A stretch of 64,000 nt of DNA, from positions 1,883,001 to 1,947,000 of the forward strand of contig NEEC01000016.1 of NCBI GenBank assembly GCA_002189035.1, given 5' to 3'. A program made the translations under genes and the position numbers. The number at the start of each line of letters is the position of its first letter. Positions within the stretch are counted from its first letter, which is position 1. The DNA comes from Utricularia gibba (lineage: Eukaryota > Streptophyta > Magnoliopsida > Lamiales > Lentibulariaceae). Below are positions 35,501 through 46,454 of the stretch, in pieces. The notes beneath the pieces were generated by a model. It saw only the letters and a list, made by a program, of their open reading frames with translations, was not told the DNA's origin and did not search any database.

Positions 35501-37511
35501 CTTCCTTACCACAGGTGTTCAGCCTCTGAAACTCCAACAGTATCTACACATGTTTCTCCTGGCGGGTTGAGTAGAACTGCAATTGGTACTGGGTTTCGTT
35601 CAAGACCAGGCACGTATTTAACAGGTGGTGGAGCGTTTGGTATTCCTGGTTATGCTGGTGTCGGGGCATCCCACCTTGGCTGGGGGGCCAAGAACAGTTT
35701 CTTGATCCTCAAGCAACAATTGAGAGTGTCCGATCAAGGGCATTTTCATCTCATCCATCTAAGCCACTCTTTTTGGTTGGCTCCAGCGATGCCCATATAT
35801 ACCTGTGGAAGGTACTTTTTGTTCTGACTATTTATCAAGATCATTAGTATTAGCATTGCTTATTCTAACTCGTGGTTATGTGAGAAGTTTCATGGAATGG
35901 TCCTCTGTTTGGTCATCATGTTTGTCTTGTTAAATAATTTCTGTGTGTAGCCACAACTTCATAATTTTGATATGATGACATGAAAAAGGACTCGCATTGT
36001 TTTACCTCTATAAAGTTTTTATCCATCCCATCTATGTTCCAAGTTTCGTCTGCAGAAATTAATGGCAGTTTTTTCATACAGTTTGGCATGGAGAAAGCTA
36101 CTGCCACATATTGCGTACTTCCTGCTGCAAATATGCTTTCAACATATGCCCTTTCCTCAATTTCATCCATAAAATTTGACCACTGTGGAGACAGGTTTGT
36201 TACCGCTGCAATAGATGGAACCATTTGTACATGGAAGCTTGAAGATGGAGATCGGGGTGGTCTTCCTATGAGATCTTCTGTGTGCTTTAGCTACCATTCC
36301 TCGTATGTGATCATCTTTATTCATTTTAACTAGATAAATTTCACGTTGCAGTTTTTTAAATAATCATTATATATACATGTGGAATATCTTGTTGTTAGCA
36401 GCTTCTAGAAACGTTTATTTGTAAGATTCTAGCGGGGCCTTTATTTCTTTCACTTTTTTCTGCTTCCTACGTTGCAGAGTGTGTTTGGAATAAAATGGAA
36501 CTATTGTCATGCATATGCTAAAATTATTGCTCAGTTTTCCAGCCACACTTGGTATAAATATCCCCTATTTTGTCTTAATATCCTACTATCCAGGGACGTC
36601 GCTTATGTTACAACAAGTGGTTCAGTAGTCGCTGCTGCTGGGTACACCTCCAGTGGTCTGAATGTGGTTGTGTGGGATACGGTTGCTCCACGGGCCACAT
36701 CTCAAGCATCAATCATGTGCCATGAAGGTTTGCTGCATTTATGATCCCCCAAGTAATCCTTCAAACTTCATGTATGGGTAGACTGTGATTGCGATTCGAT
36801 TTCAGGTGGAGCGCACTCTCTTGCTGCATTTGATAATGATATCGGTTGTGGTTCAGTCTCGCCTCTTATCTTAACTGGTGGAGAATCTGGTGATGTTGGG
36901 CTTCATGATTTTCGGTACATAGCCAGTGGAAGAACAAAGAAGCAGATGCACCCTGATGTTTCTGAACACAACATGAGCCTTTCAACTTCTAAGACAGGGG
37001 ACCAGAACAGAAATGGGATGCTCTGGTACATCCCAAAGGCTCACTCAGGTACTGACTTTGCAAGGCACAATATAGATAATTATGTCACTAGAAATTTCCT
37101 TCTCACTTTCGACTGTTAATGTAGCGGCTGTGACAAAGATTGCCACCATCCCGAACACCAGTTTGTTCTTGACGGGTAGCAAAGATGGGGACGTAAAGCT
37201 ATGGGATGCGAAGATGGCCAGATTAGTTTATCACTGGCCAAAGTTGCACGAACGGCACATGTTCTTCCAACACAGCTCCCGGGGTTCTAGTGGTTTCTTT
37301 GGTGGAATATTTGGTGGAATCGTCAGGGTACGGCTTGATTCCCATGCATCACTCCCCACCCCTTTTTCTTTTTTGTGCAGCCTAAACTTGTGTGAGTGCT
37401 CATCTTCTACAGGCTGCAGTTACGGACATCCAAGTCACCTCTCACGGTTTCCTCACCTGCGGAGGTGATGGCTTAGTTAAATTTGTCAAGCTCCAAGACT
37501 TGCCACTGTAA
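26557..37511 (+). CDS. DmX-like / Rav1 WD40 protein (about 17 exons, about 2,465 aa; frame breaks)
   Basis: Plant homologue of DMXL/rabconnectin-3 and yeast Rav1, the core of the RAVE complex that reassembles V-ATPase on endomembranes. The ATG at 26557 is chosen; the in-frame TTG at 26470 is upstream. Exons: 26557-26962, 27707-30286, 30567 to about 30716, about 30776-30983, 31113-31341, 31793-31957, 32231-32503, 32613-32855, 33241-33633, 33708-35057, 35123-35179, 35427-35811, 36082-36302, 36594-36727, 36806-37048, 37125-37327, 37413-37511. N-terminal WD40 repeats fill exon 2 (KVEALKWTGSADGII). The Rav1 C-terminal domain spans exons 5-10 (KDPKDCALLYIALNRVQVLA, LMGKHQLELAVAFFLLGGDT). C-terminal WD40s include LTGSKDGDVKLWDAK. 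Exon 12 carries two apparent 1-base losses, after G-runs at 35488-35492 and 35682-35687: it is 385 nt long although both borders are phase 0. Exon 3/4 also changes frame near 30717-30775, either a 59-nt intron or a third indel. Confidence 0.88.
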
Positions 37512-38245
37512 AAAGTAGCCGATTACTTCCTTGGCCCCTCCTTTCAACTGTTGGGTTCCACAGCTTTTGCAGAGTTGGGATCCGAAGCTTCCTGATGTGG
37601 CTTGCCGACTCCCTCGAAAATCGATTTTGGTCGTGCTTCTTTGAAGATATGCGATGTACTTACTATATCATACATGCTTTTTTGGTCCTGAAGACAAAAC
37701 ACGTCCTTATAATTTGTAATTTAATAATATAATTACAGATTGAAGTTGGTTTTTGGTTGCGGCCCTTTTGGAAAAGAGAGATGAATAAAAACGGAAAGCG
37801 AAAACACAAGGGAGGAACTGACTCATCAACATTTGGTATTGCAAGCGACCAAAAAGATACAGAGGGGCATATGATACGCACAACACTCCCACACCCCTGT
37901 TTGTTTTTCATCGACACCCAAAAAATCGAAAACTTTCGTTACCGCATGACTCCACAGCTCTGAGATCCGACCTCGGATCAACCAACACATGCTCTCCAGA
38001 AAAAAAGACTCTGGCAACCTGCCGGGGAAAGACTCGGGGACATGCTAGAGAGACTGGGCACTAGAAAACATGGATAGGACCCCCATACAGCGCCTTGCAA
38101 ACCCACGGGCTCCACCAGGTTAAGAAGACCCCTAGACAAAATGAAAGATACCAATTAGATAAAAACATCATGGGTTAGGTTGATAATGGTTTCCAAGCAT
38201 AACCCAAAATGCTACGAAATTTGCAACACAACGGTGTGCTTACCC
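37512..38245. other. Convergent 3' UTRs of the DmX-like and exportin-2 genes
   Basis: The two genes are tail to tail, 734 bp apart. Open frames here are short and match no family. The region probably holds both 3' UTRs and terminators. Confidence 0.5.
37784..37789 (+). terminator. Candidate poly(A) signal of the DmX-like gene
   Basis: An exact AATAAA lies 273 nt after the stop codon. This is a plausible distance but weak evidence by itself. Confidence 0.3.
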
Positions 38246-41161
38246 TCAAACAATGGTGGCATTGTAGGAGCTGCATAGCTGGAGTAAAGCAGCCTGATTG
38301 GCTGGTTCTAGATTGGCAATGATAATTTGGGGGACTGTTCCAGGAGACCGCGCAGAAAAACTTGCGAGAGATGTCACTAGGAATTGCTTTGGATCTATCT
38401 CTCGCAAAGGGTCATCTTCTTTCCTTCCTGCATTCTGCAAGCGCACAAACGCTGCACTGTATCCACCCGTCTCAGAAAAATCAGGTACCTCAGTCTCCTC
38501 TTCAACCCTGATGTCCTCGGGCCGTGATATGAGAGTAACAACACTGTCTAGCATCTTTCCCCAGAGGGTTGAATCTGATGGTGCCAAGAACTCACACAGT
38601 AATCTAGTTGAAGCAACAGAGCACAGCTTCAGCTCCACACGGCCAGTGATCAACTTGAGATGAGGAATCCAGAACTGCTCCAAAATTGTACGAAAAATAT
38701 CCGCCTGAACTGCATTCACTGAGCCAGAAAGGTTTGCACAGCCATGCTTCACCAGAAAAAGAGACATAAATATAATAAGCGACTTAATGAACTTCACAGT
38801 TCTGTTGTTTTGAAGGCGTCTAAACAAAGAAACCCAGATATGGCCAACGAAGGGCGAGATGACATCATAGCCAACATTTTCTATAACAGTGTTCAGCACA
38901 TAGAATCCCTGTTCATCTGTACTCCTAGAAGAAACTAGCAAGTCAAAAATCCCAAGGACATTCGATAATCGTCCTTGCTGATTTAGCTCATGTGGGGCCT
39001 TTTTAAGAAAGGACTGAAGTAACTGGACAAGTGCTGGAACATTTGCAGGTTTTTTCCACGACTCAGGCATAAGGAGTATCATAAATATCTCCATATAGTT
39101 CCCTGGAAGAGGGGTTCGATATGAATCAACAAGCAGAGCCAGCATCTGGAATGCATATGGAAAGAACTCGCTCACGTCTTTGGTTAATATCATTTGCAAG
39201 CTCGGCAAGAGACTTGTTTCTAGAGAAGAAATAAGTGCATTGTCCTGCTCACAAGCCCTCCTTATTAGAAGAGCCACAGATTCAAAAAGGTAGTGATTGA
39301 AGACTGGATTTTTAGGGTTTTCACAAACCCTGTTAAGAATAGCTGCCAGCCCATTGATGCAAGGTAACGCAATGTCATGTGAAAGAGTAGCAACTCCCAA
39401 AACACGCATGATGCACTTCATAATATACTGATTCTCCTCTGATTCTGGCTTCTGCAATGCAGCAAAAAGATTTGTCATCAGCGGTAGAAGCATTGGATTC
39501 ACATCGGCTTCTGAGAACCGTGCATTTCCTCTTTCTTCCTTGACAAGAAGAAGTTTCTCAATGCAGCTGGCCGCATATGAATGTACCACGTTGGACTCTG
39601 AGACTAGGAAGCGAACCACATCAGGAAGTAAATTCATTGCAACTTCCTTAGAGATATGGCTCCTAAACATCGTGAAGAACTTCAGGGCACCAGCTTTCAG
39701 CATAGGAAATTCATCCACATTTTGGTTTTTCAGATCCGGCACAACAACATTTCCAAAAAAAGTTTGAATGTCGATGAGATCAGTAGATGTGGTGATCCCA
39801 CCAGCTTTCTTTGTGGCAAGAGAGACCACCAGGTAGATAGCACAGTCTTTGTACTTCCAGTTAGAATTAGGATTCGCTGAAAATGTAGATAAAAGGCTCT
39901 GAATCTGAGCTGATACCTTTTCATTAACCTTTTCTTTATAGTTCGCAGAAATTCCTTTGAGGAGTTCGCACGCTATCCTCCTCCTAGTGTCTAGATCGCT
40001 TCCTTCCATATCTCTCCGTATGAACTCTATATAATTCATCTCAAAAAGTTCTTCGTCTTCATCCCTTAGCATCACATTGGGAATCACGATACTCTGACAA
40101 ATCTGCTGCAAAACATCATCCCTAGAAAATAATGCATGATGCACACTCGAGCTGACAGTGGTTAAGAATTTAATAGCGGTTACTGTAAGCTCCTCGCGTG
40201 TGGGGGAATTCGAGGAAACTACCAAAAGACCCCACACTGCCTCCACGAACTCGCTTAAGTATTTCTGAAAGGCCTCCCCCTCTTTCATCATAAACAAGCT
40301 AATGATTTCACAGACAGAAGCACGCAAAGAATCGACCACAGCAAGCCCATCATTCCCCACATCCTCTAATGCAGAATATTTAACAGTTAAGTATTTCTTA
40401 AATTCAATCATCCACTCATCAAGGTGATCCTCATAATACTCAGGAAGATCCTGAGAACAGAGTGAATGAAAGATGCTGCAACATAACTTTTGCGAGTCTA
40501 CATACCCTTTAAGAACATTAGCATTCGCTGCCGTTGACCCCATCAGATGGTCCAAAAATCCAGCCGTCCGTTTAAACAATTCCAGTAATGGCTTCGCAAA
40601 TATATCCAGGCAGTACTTCAAGTCAAGCCTCAACTCATTAGTCCCAAACTCGTGCCTAAATTTTAGAAATAAAGAATCGATTGTTGCCAAAACCCCATTC
40701 ACCGAGGCATATGCATTCGCCTGACTCAAATTCGTAAGAGTGACAACCAATTCCGGTAACAAAGTGTTCCAATTTCGAGGAAAGTCGTGCTTTCCAATTT
40801 CCGTTAAGGCTTGACTAAGCTGCGCTTGAATCTTGGGCGGTGAATCAACCATGAGGGTAACGATTAAAGCCTTAATCTGCACCTTCTCAGGATCCGGCAC
40901 CACAACTTTAGACGGTTCATCGGGGTCCCCAGCCCAGTGACTCTTCACATGGTTTTTGAAATTCACAGCTGCCGACTGGCGGATCTGTTCATCTACACCT
41001 GTCGAGGCAACAAGTTGAAGAACTGCTAATGCGTAATTTGGACGGGCGGCAGCCTCCGAGAGCTTAGCCTCTGCTTGGCGGCGAGGCTCCGGTACAGGGA
41101 GCAACGTATTGCGAAAGCATTCAGAGAGGAAGTTAAGAAAATCGGGAGTAATCGCATCCAT
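38246..41161 (-). CDS. XPO2: Exportin-2 / CAS (CSE1-like), intronless, 971 aa
   Basis: CAS/exportin-2 is the karyopherin that returns importin-alpha from the nucleus to the cytoplasm together with RanGTP. The uninterrupted frame of 971 codons matches the family length (about 970), with no intron. The start [20 protein letters not shown] and the following block [15 protein letters not shown] fit the importin-beta N-terminal domain (about residues 25-100). The Cse1 HEAT-repeat body follows ([20 protein letters not shown] near 360-380, a conserved CAS block), then the CAS/CSE C-terminal domain ending in a short hydrophobic tail. No frame damage is seen. The gene is head-to-head with the DRP1 gene (485 bp between start codons) and tail-to-tail with the DmX-like gene. 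From memory, Arabidopsis also has CAS close to a DmX-like gene on chromosome 2, which would be conserved synteny. Confidence 0.97.
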   Translation of the reverse strand: MDAITPDFLNFLSECFRNTLLPVPEPRRQAEAKLSEAAARPNYALAVLQLVASTGVDEQIRQSAAVNFKNHVKSHWAGDPDEPSKVVVPDPEKVQIKALIVTLMVDSPPKIQAQLSQALTEIGKHDFPRNWNTLLPELVVTLTNLSQANAYASVNGVLATIDSLFLKFRHEFGTNELRLDLKYCLDIFAKPLLELFKRTAGFLDHLMGSTAANANVLKGYVDSQKLCCSIFHSLCSQDLPEYYEDHLDEWMIEFKKYLTVKYSALEDVGNDGLAVVDSLRASVCEIISLFMMKEGEAFQKYLSEFVEAVWGLLVVSSNSPTREELTVTAIKFLTTVSSSVHHALFSRDDVLQQICQSIVIPNVMLRDEDEELFEMNYIEFIRRDMEGSDLDTRRRIACELLKGISANYKEKVNEKVSAQIQSLLSTFSANPNSNWKYKDCAIYLVVSLATKKAGGITTSTDLIDIQTFFGNVVVPDLKNQNVDEFPMLKAGALKFFTMFRSHISKEVAMNLLPDVVRFLVSESNVVHSYAASCIEKLLLVKEERGNARFSEADVNPMLLPLMTNLFAALQKPESEENQYIMKCIMRVLGVATLSHDIALPCINGLAAILNRVCENPKNPVFNHYLFESVALLIRRACEQDNALISSLETSLLPSLQMILTKDVSEFFPYAFQMLALLVDSYRTPLPGNYMEIFMILLMPESWKKPANVPALVQLLQSFLKKAPHELNQQGRLSNVLGIFDLLVSSRSTDEQGFYVLNTVIENVGYDVISPFVGHIWVSLFRRLQNNRTVKFIKSLIIFMSLFLVKHGCANLSGSVNAVQADIFRTILEQFWIPHLKLITGRVELKLCSVASTRLLCEFLAPSDSTLWGKMLDSVVTLISRPEDIRVEEETEVPDFSETGGYSAAFVRLQNAGRKEDDPLREIDPKQFLVTSLASFSARSPGTVPQIIIANLEPANQAALLQLCSSYNATIV

Positions 41162-41646
41162 TGAAACCCAGCTAGAGACGAAGACTGGAAGCTAGGGTTT
41201 CTCCAGAAATGCAAACCAGATGCCAATACGGGCTCCTGATTTCGGACTGGTGACGATGTTGCGATCGGACAAAAGGAATTTGAAAACAAGAGCAAGAGGG
41301 AGCAGATAGCTGTCGCCTGTAGGGCTGGGTTTAGCTTCGCACTACGTAGTTTATGCGCTATCGATGTCAAGAACGAAAGTGATTGGGCTTGGCCGAGTAT
41401 CGTGGCCCAATAATAGAAGGGGGCTCAATTCGATTTCGGCCCATTAGTAATGATCCATCCACGCACTTGAAATTTGAAAAGGCTAAAGGCTGTGAAAAGA
41501 CAGCTTTCTGGTTCCTCTCGGCTCCATTTCAATCCGTTGCGTCTCCAAATCTGTGATTCCTCTTCGCTCACCGACGGGGATTTTGAATCTCCGATTTCTC
41601 TCATTGCTCTGGAAGTTTGTTGACTTGCCGCTGACTCCCTGAAATT
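41162..41646. promoter_or_regulatory. Bidirectional promoter region, XPO2 (minus) and DRP1 (plus)
   Basis: 485 bp separate the two divergent start codons. The region must contain both 5' UTRs and core promoters. A CT-rich tract just before the DRP1 ATG (about 41510-41635) and its counterpart on the other side are typical of plant 5' leaders. No exact TATA box was found. Confidence 0.6.
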
Positions 41647-44600
41647 ATGGACAGTAGCTTGATATCACTTGTGAACCGCCTACAGCGAGCTTGTACGGCG
41701 CTTGGGGATCACGGTGAGGAGACTTCGTTGCCTACTCTATGGGACGCGTTACCTTCGATCGCCGTCGTCGGTGGCCAGGTCCTTCGATCTTTTTTAATGT
41801 GTGTGCGATAGCGTGTTTTTTACGAGTTTGGACGGAATATGGAGTTTCCGTCGATGACCTCCTTTTTCCTATGACTTATTTGATGAAATTGAGTTCAGAT
41901 CTGATTGGGAGATACTTATTCTACTTTGTCTGTATTAGAGTTCTGGAAAGTCTTCGGTGCTGGAGAGCATTGTGGGCAAGGATTTTCTACCTCGCGGCTC
42001 TGGTATTGTTTTCGCAATTGGTCGACAATATGATAATTCAGTTTTATTTTAATGTTTGATTCGGTGTTGTTTTCCATTTATGCTATGTAGGTATTGTTAC
42101 TCGGCGTCCTCTCGTTCTGCAGCTTCATCGGATTGATGAGGGTAGGGAATATGCGGAATTTGGGCATCTCCCTAGGAAGAGGTTCACGGACTTCGGTAAG
42201 CCTTTGGGTCTTCTTTCGGTGATGCTCTTGTTTAATGCATCCTTAACTTGAATTCCACTAAGTTTTGTTGTGTTTGCAGCTGCTGTCCGGCAGGAGATTG
42301 CTGATGAAACTGATAGGGAGACAGGGCGTACAAAGCAAATCTCATCGGTTCCAATTTATCTGAGCATTTATTCACCAAACGGTCAGTTTCCTTCTTGAAA
42401 TTGCACTCTTCTTATTTAGGATTGCGGCTTGATTGACATGCCTTTTGGTTTTGCAGTTGTGAACTTAACCTTGATTGATCTTCCTGGTCTCACAAAAGTT
42501 GCTGTTGGTGAGTCCAGGATCTTCGTTGATTTTATGGTGGAGTTGTTTCTTGTGTCGTGAAAAATAATTTCTACTGGCTTGCTGTAGAGGGTCAGCCAGA
42601 AAGCATTGTAATGGAGATTGAGACCATGGTACGAGCATACATTGAGAAGGTATATTCTTAACGTTGTCATCCTTTCTCAGAATTATAAGTTATTTTCATT
42701 CCAGATGGTTTACGTATCCTCAGATACATTCTAGAACCACTAGGACTACTCAGTTTCTTTTTATACTCCCTGTTAGTTATCAATAGTAGAATAACTAAGC
42801 ATGTTGTTTCCGATTTTTCATTTCAGCCGAACTGTATAATTTTGGCAATTTCTCCTGCCAACCAAGATCTTGCCACATCAGATGCAATTAAAATTTCTCG
42901 TGAAGTAGACCCAAAAGGTTTGAAATGTTATCATTTCCCACTTTTGGCTAGTGCGAGACTTGTTTCATTATCGTGACATATGAGAGAAAAACTTGGTGTT
43001 TTTTTTTTTTTTTTGTTTCTTGCTTTTCTACATACCTTAATGAAATTAGTATTATTTCAGGTGACAGAACATTTGGTGTTTTAACCAAGATTGATCTTAT
43101 GGACAAGGGTACCGATGCTGTAGATGTAAGCTTTCATGATTTCCATATGTAGCCTCCATCTGCAAATATCATCTTCTGTTATCTTCTGAAGCATGAAACT
43201 CAACATTAATTATTCTGATCGTTAGCCTTTTGATTTTAGATTCTGGAAGGAAAAGCATATAAGCTACAGTTTCCATGGATTGGTGTTGTTAATCGCTCCC
43301 AGCAAGACATTAACAAAAACGTTGATATGATTGCTGCAAGACGTAGAGAGCAGCAGTATTTTTCTCAAACCATGGAGTACAAGCATCTTGCTCATAGAAT
43401 GGGATCCGAGCATCTTGGGAAAGTATTATCAAAAGTAAGGAGTCTCCTTCAGAATTAATCCTGGAATCAGGAGGCTGAACTCAAGTTTGTCATTTTCTGT
43501 TCCTATTTAGCATTTGGAAGCTGTCATCAAATCAAGAATACCTGGACTTCAGTCACTTATTAACAAAACCATCCATGATATGGAAACCGAATTGAGTCGT
43601 CTTGGAAGGCCCATGGCAGCTGATCCTGGGGTAAGTGGTGACCTCTATTTCATAATTTGCATCTGCCCACCTTTCTATTTTCTTTGATTTTCAAATTTTG
43701 ATATGTTATTATGAGTGGTGTTAATATTCTTGTAACTTTTTGGATATGAATTGCAGGGGAAGTTATACATGATCATGGAGATTTGCCGTACGTTTGATGG
43801 AATATTCAAAGATCACCTTGATGGAGTGTATGAAATTCTTTCTCTCTATATACTAGAAAGAACTGAACCAAGTAGGGTTCTTTTTTCTTATTTTTTTTAC
43901 TATTTTGTGATTGAATGTTTGTTTTAAATGATTCTGCAGGCGGCCAGGAGGTGATAAAATTTATAATGTATTCGACAACCAACTTCCTGCTGCGTTAAAG
44001 CGCCTTCAGTTTGATAAACAACTTGCAATGGAAAATGTGAGGAAATTAATTACGGAGGCTGATGGATATCAGCCCCATCTTATAGCACCCGAACAGGGAT
44101 ATCGCCGCTTGATTGAAACGGCACTTGTTACCATTAAAGGTCCAGCTGAGGCAGCTGTTGATGCGGTAAGATATTGTCTGCGCTTCTGCCTTTCATGCTT
44201 GTGGAGTAGTTGCTAGAGATTGCCTATCTGTCTAACTTTTTCTTTTCCAGGTTCATGGAATACTGAAGGAACTAGTCAACAAATCAATCAGTGAGACATC
44301 GGTACGTGAATGGAATGCCATTAACCATATTCAAGCTCATAATTAATATATATATTTCCTTATAGGAGCTGAGACAGTTCCCTTCATTGCGAGTGGAGGT
44401 GAAAAACGCTGCTTATGAATCACTGGAAAGGATGAGAGAGGAAAGCAGACGGGCAACTTTGCAGCTAGTTGAAATGGAATGGTGCTACTTGACTGTGGAT
44501 TTTTTCAGGAGGCTTCCTCAAGACGCTGAAAAAGGTGGCAATGCCACACATTCTATTTTTGACCGATACAACGACTCGTATCTCCGAAGGATCGGTACGT

Positions 44601-45010
44601 ATTGTCCTAGTGCCTTATCCCTTTTTCATATCGCATAATTAACGTGGGCCTTTCTGGGGGATGGCAGGATCGAATGTCTTGTCGTATGTGAATATGGTAT
44701 GTGGAAGTCTGAGGAACTCCATTCCCAAGTCCATCGTTTACTGTCAAGTGCGTGAAGCCAAGCGCAATCTGTTCGATCACTTCTACACAGAACTAGGGAA
44801 AAAGGAGGTGGGTTCCATGTTTCCCCGTCGCTGCTGGTTTTATATACTCGAATGAATCAACAACTTCATTCATGTTCGCAGGGGAGACAACTAGGAGTGC
44901 TTTTGGACGAGGATCCCGCGATCATGCAGCGCCGTGCGTCTCTTGCCAAGAGACTGGAGTTGTACAGAGCAGCTCAGGCAGAAATCGATTCTGTAGCCTG
45001 GTCCAAATAA
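41647..45010 (+). CDS. DRP1: Dynamin-related protein 1, DRP1A/phragmoplastin-like (16 exons, 610 aa)
   Basis: Large GTPase that polymerises on membranes at the cell plate and in clathrin-mediated endocytosis. Exons: 41647-41778, 41939-42002, 42091-42195, 42280-42381, 42457-42507, 42588-42649, 42827-42917, 43061-43125, 43240-43434, 43511-43630, 43757-43827, 43940-44165, 44251-44301, 44366-44594, 44668-44807, 44882-45010. They sum to 1833 nt, all phases agree, and 610 aa is the length I recall for Arabidopsis DRP1A. GTPase motifs are intact: P-loop GGQSSGKSS, split by intron 1 (residues 42-50); switch threonine in TRRPL; DLPG at 142-145; TKID at 211-214. The middle domain contains [20 protein letters not shown]. 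The effector domain ends [16 protein letters not shown]. As in all DRP1 proteins there is no PH or proline-rich domain. The start [20 protein letters not shown] and the body resemble DRP1A/phragmoplastin more than DRP1C or DRP1E. Confidence 0.95.
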
Positions 45011-46454
45011 GAGAATTATCACCGCTCACCGCCTTTCTTGTGCTGCTACTACTCGGTATTTTTCTTTCTCCATTTGCTCATCACCTTCTGCTTATAGTTC
45101 CTACTATTTGTTTTAAGATGCAAATTCCGTTTGATGATGCTGTACGTTTAGACCTCCATCTATATAATTGGTTATCATTGTTTATCATATCCGCTTGGCC
45201 CCCAATATTTGCCTTGTAAGAAATAGATTGCTTAATGTCCTTACTCTTATGACTCAGACCGTAGGATTTGTTATATAAAATAATAGCATATTAAGTGTGT
45301 ATATGTACATTATTCATATGTCACAATTGTATGCATTTATATCGGGATACATTATAGGGGTATGATACGATGGGAAGCTAAGATTATGCATCAAGCTAAT
45401 TAATGATCAAGCTTCGTATGTGGCCATCTATGTAGTGGAAGTAGAATTGTTTGCCTAAGTAATCCACGAATAGAACGATGTGCATATTATATATTGGGAT
45501 TTTAAAATCACAAAATATAAAAAGAGATCAATGGCCTATACATGTAAACTCATGATAAACCATCATTCAAGTCACATCATGCACGAATGACAATAAAATG
45601 AATTATGAGACCATACCTTATGCACATGGGTGTAAATATGTGGTTTGAATAACGTCATGGTTTGAATCTGTATAAATACATGGTACAATATTGAAAGAAA
45701 TTCAATTCTATGATCCAACATAGTACAAATTGTGTATGAAATTAACATTGTTTGAATAAACTGAGTACAATGCATATCTCAAGTGCATACATTTGGATCA
45801 ACATATAAACATCCAAAGGGAATGTTGGTATTTATAGCAATATCAATAATGCTCCTAGAATTAATGTATATACTCATAAGAAAATCTTCTAATACCAAAG
45901 AAATTAATAATGAAAATATGTTCGACAAATCAATATGCCAACTCTTATCTATGTCATATTTTAAGTGTCGAAATCCTTACACTCAAATACTCTTTGATGT
46001 CATATTTCAATTCTATAATTTTCTTATTTAGTTGTTGAATTGTCTTTTCTACTTATTTGTCTAGAAAAAGAGATTAAAAAGTTTTTTTTTGTTTTCTTAA
46101 GGAATCATGATTAATATAGCATGATATTCTTTAAATTTCATGCATTATCGTTATTTCTATATAATACATTTAAAAACCATTCAAATAATGTATTGTCACT
46201 TTCATTTTATCTTATACTCAAAATCCATTATCAAACTTCATACTCGATTATTGTCTATTTATCTTATAGGTTTTAGTTTATTAACAAATTTTAGAATTTT
46301 TTTGTAAAAGTAATGGATTATTAATATACAATCAATGTAATGAATTTATACTAATTTGTGCTTTGTAAAATGCAAATTCTCATTGTAAAATGGAATTGTC
46401 ATTGGATCATCATCTAAACTAACAATAGGATGAGACATTTGGAAATCCTTTGCA
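45011..46454. other. DRP1 3' UTR and AT-rich spacer
   Basis: The first 200-250 bp are probably 3' UTR. The rest is AT-rich with short meaningless open frames. No gene seen. Confidence 0.4.
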
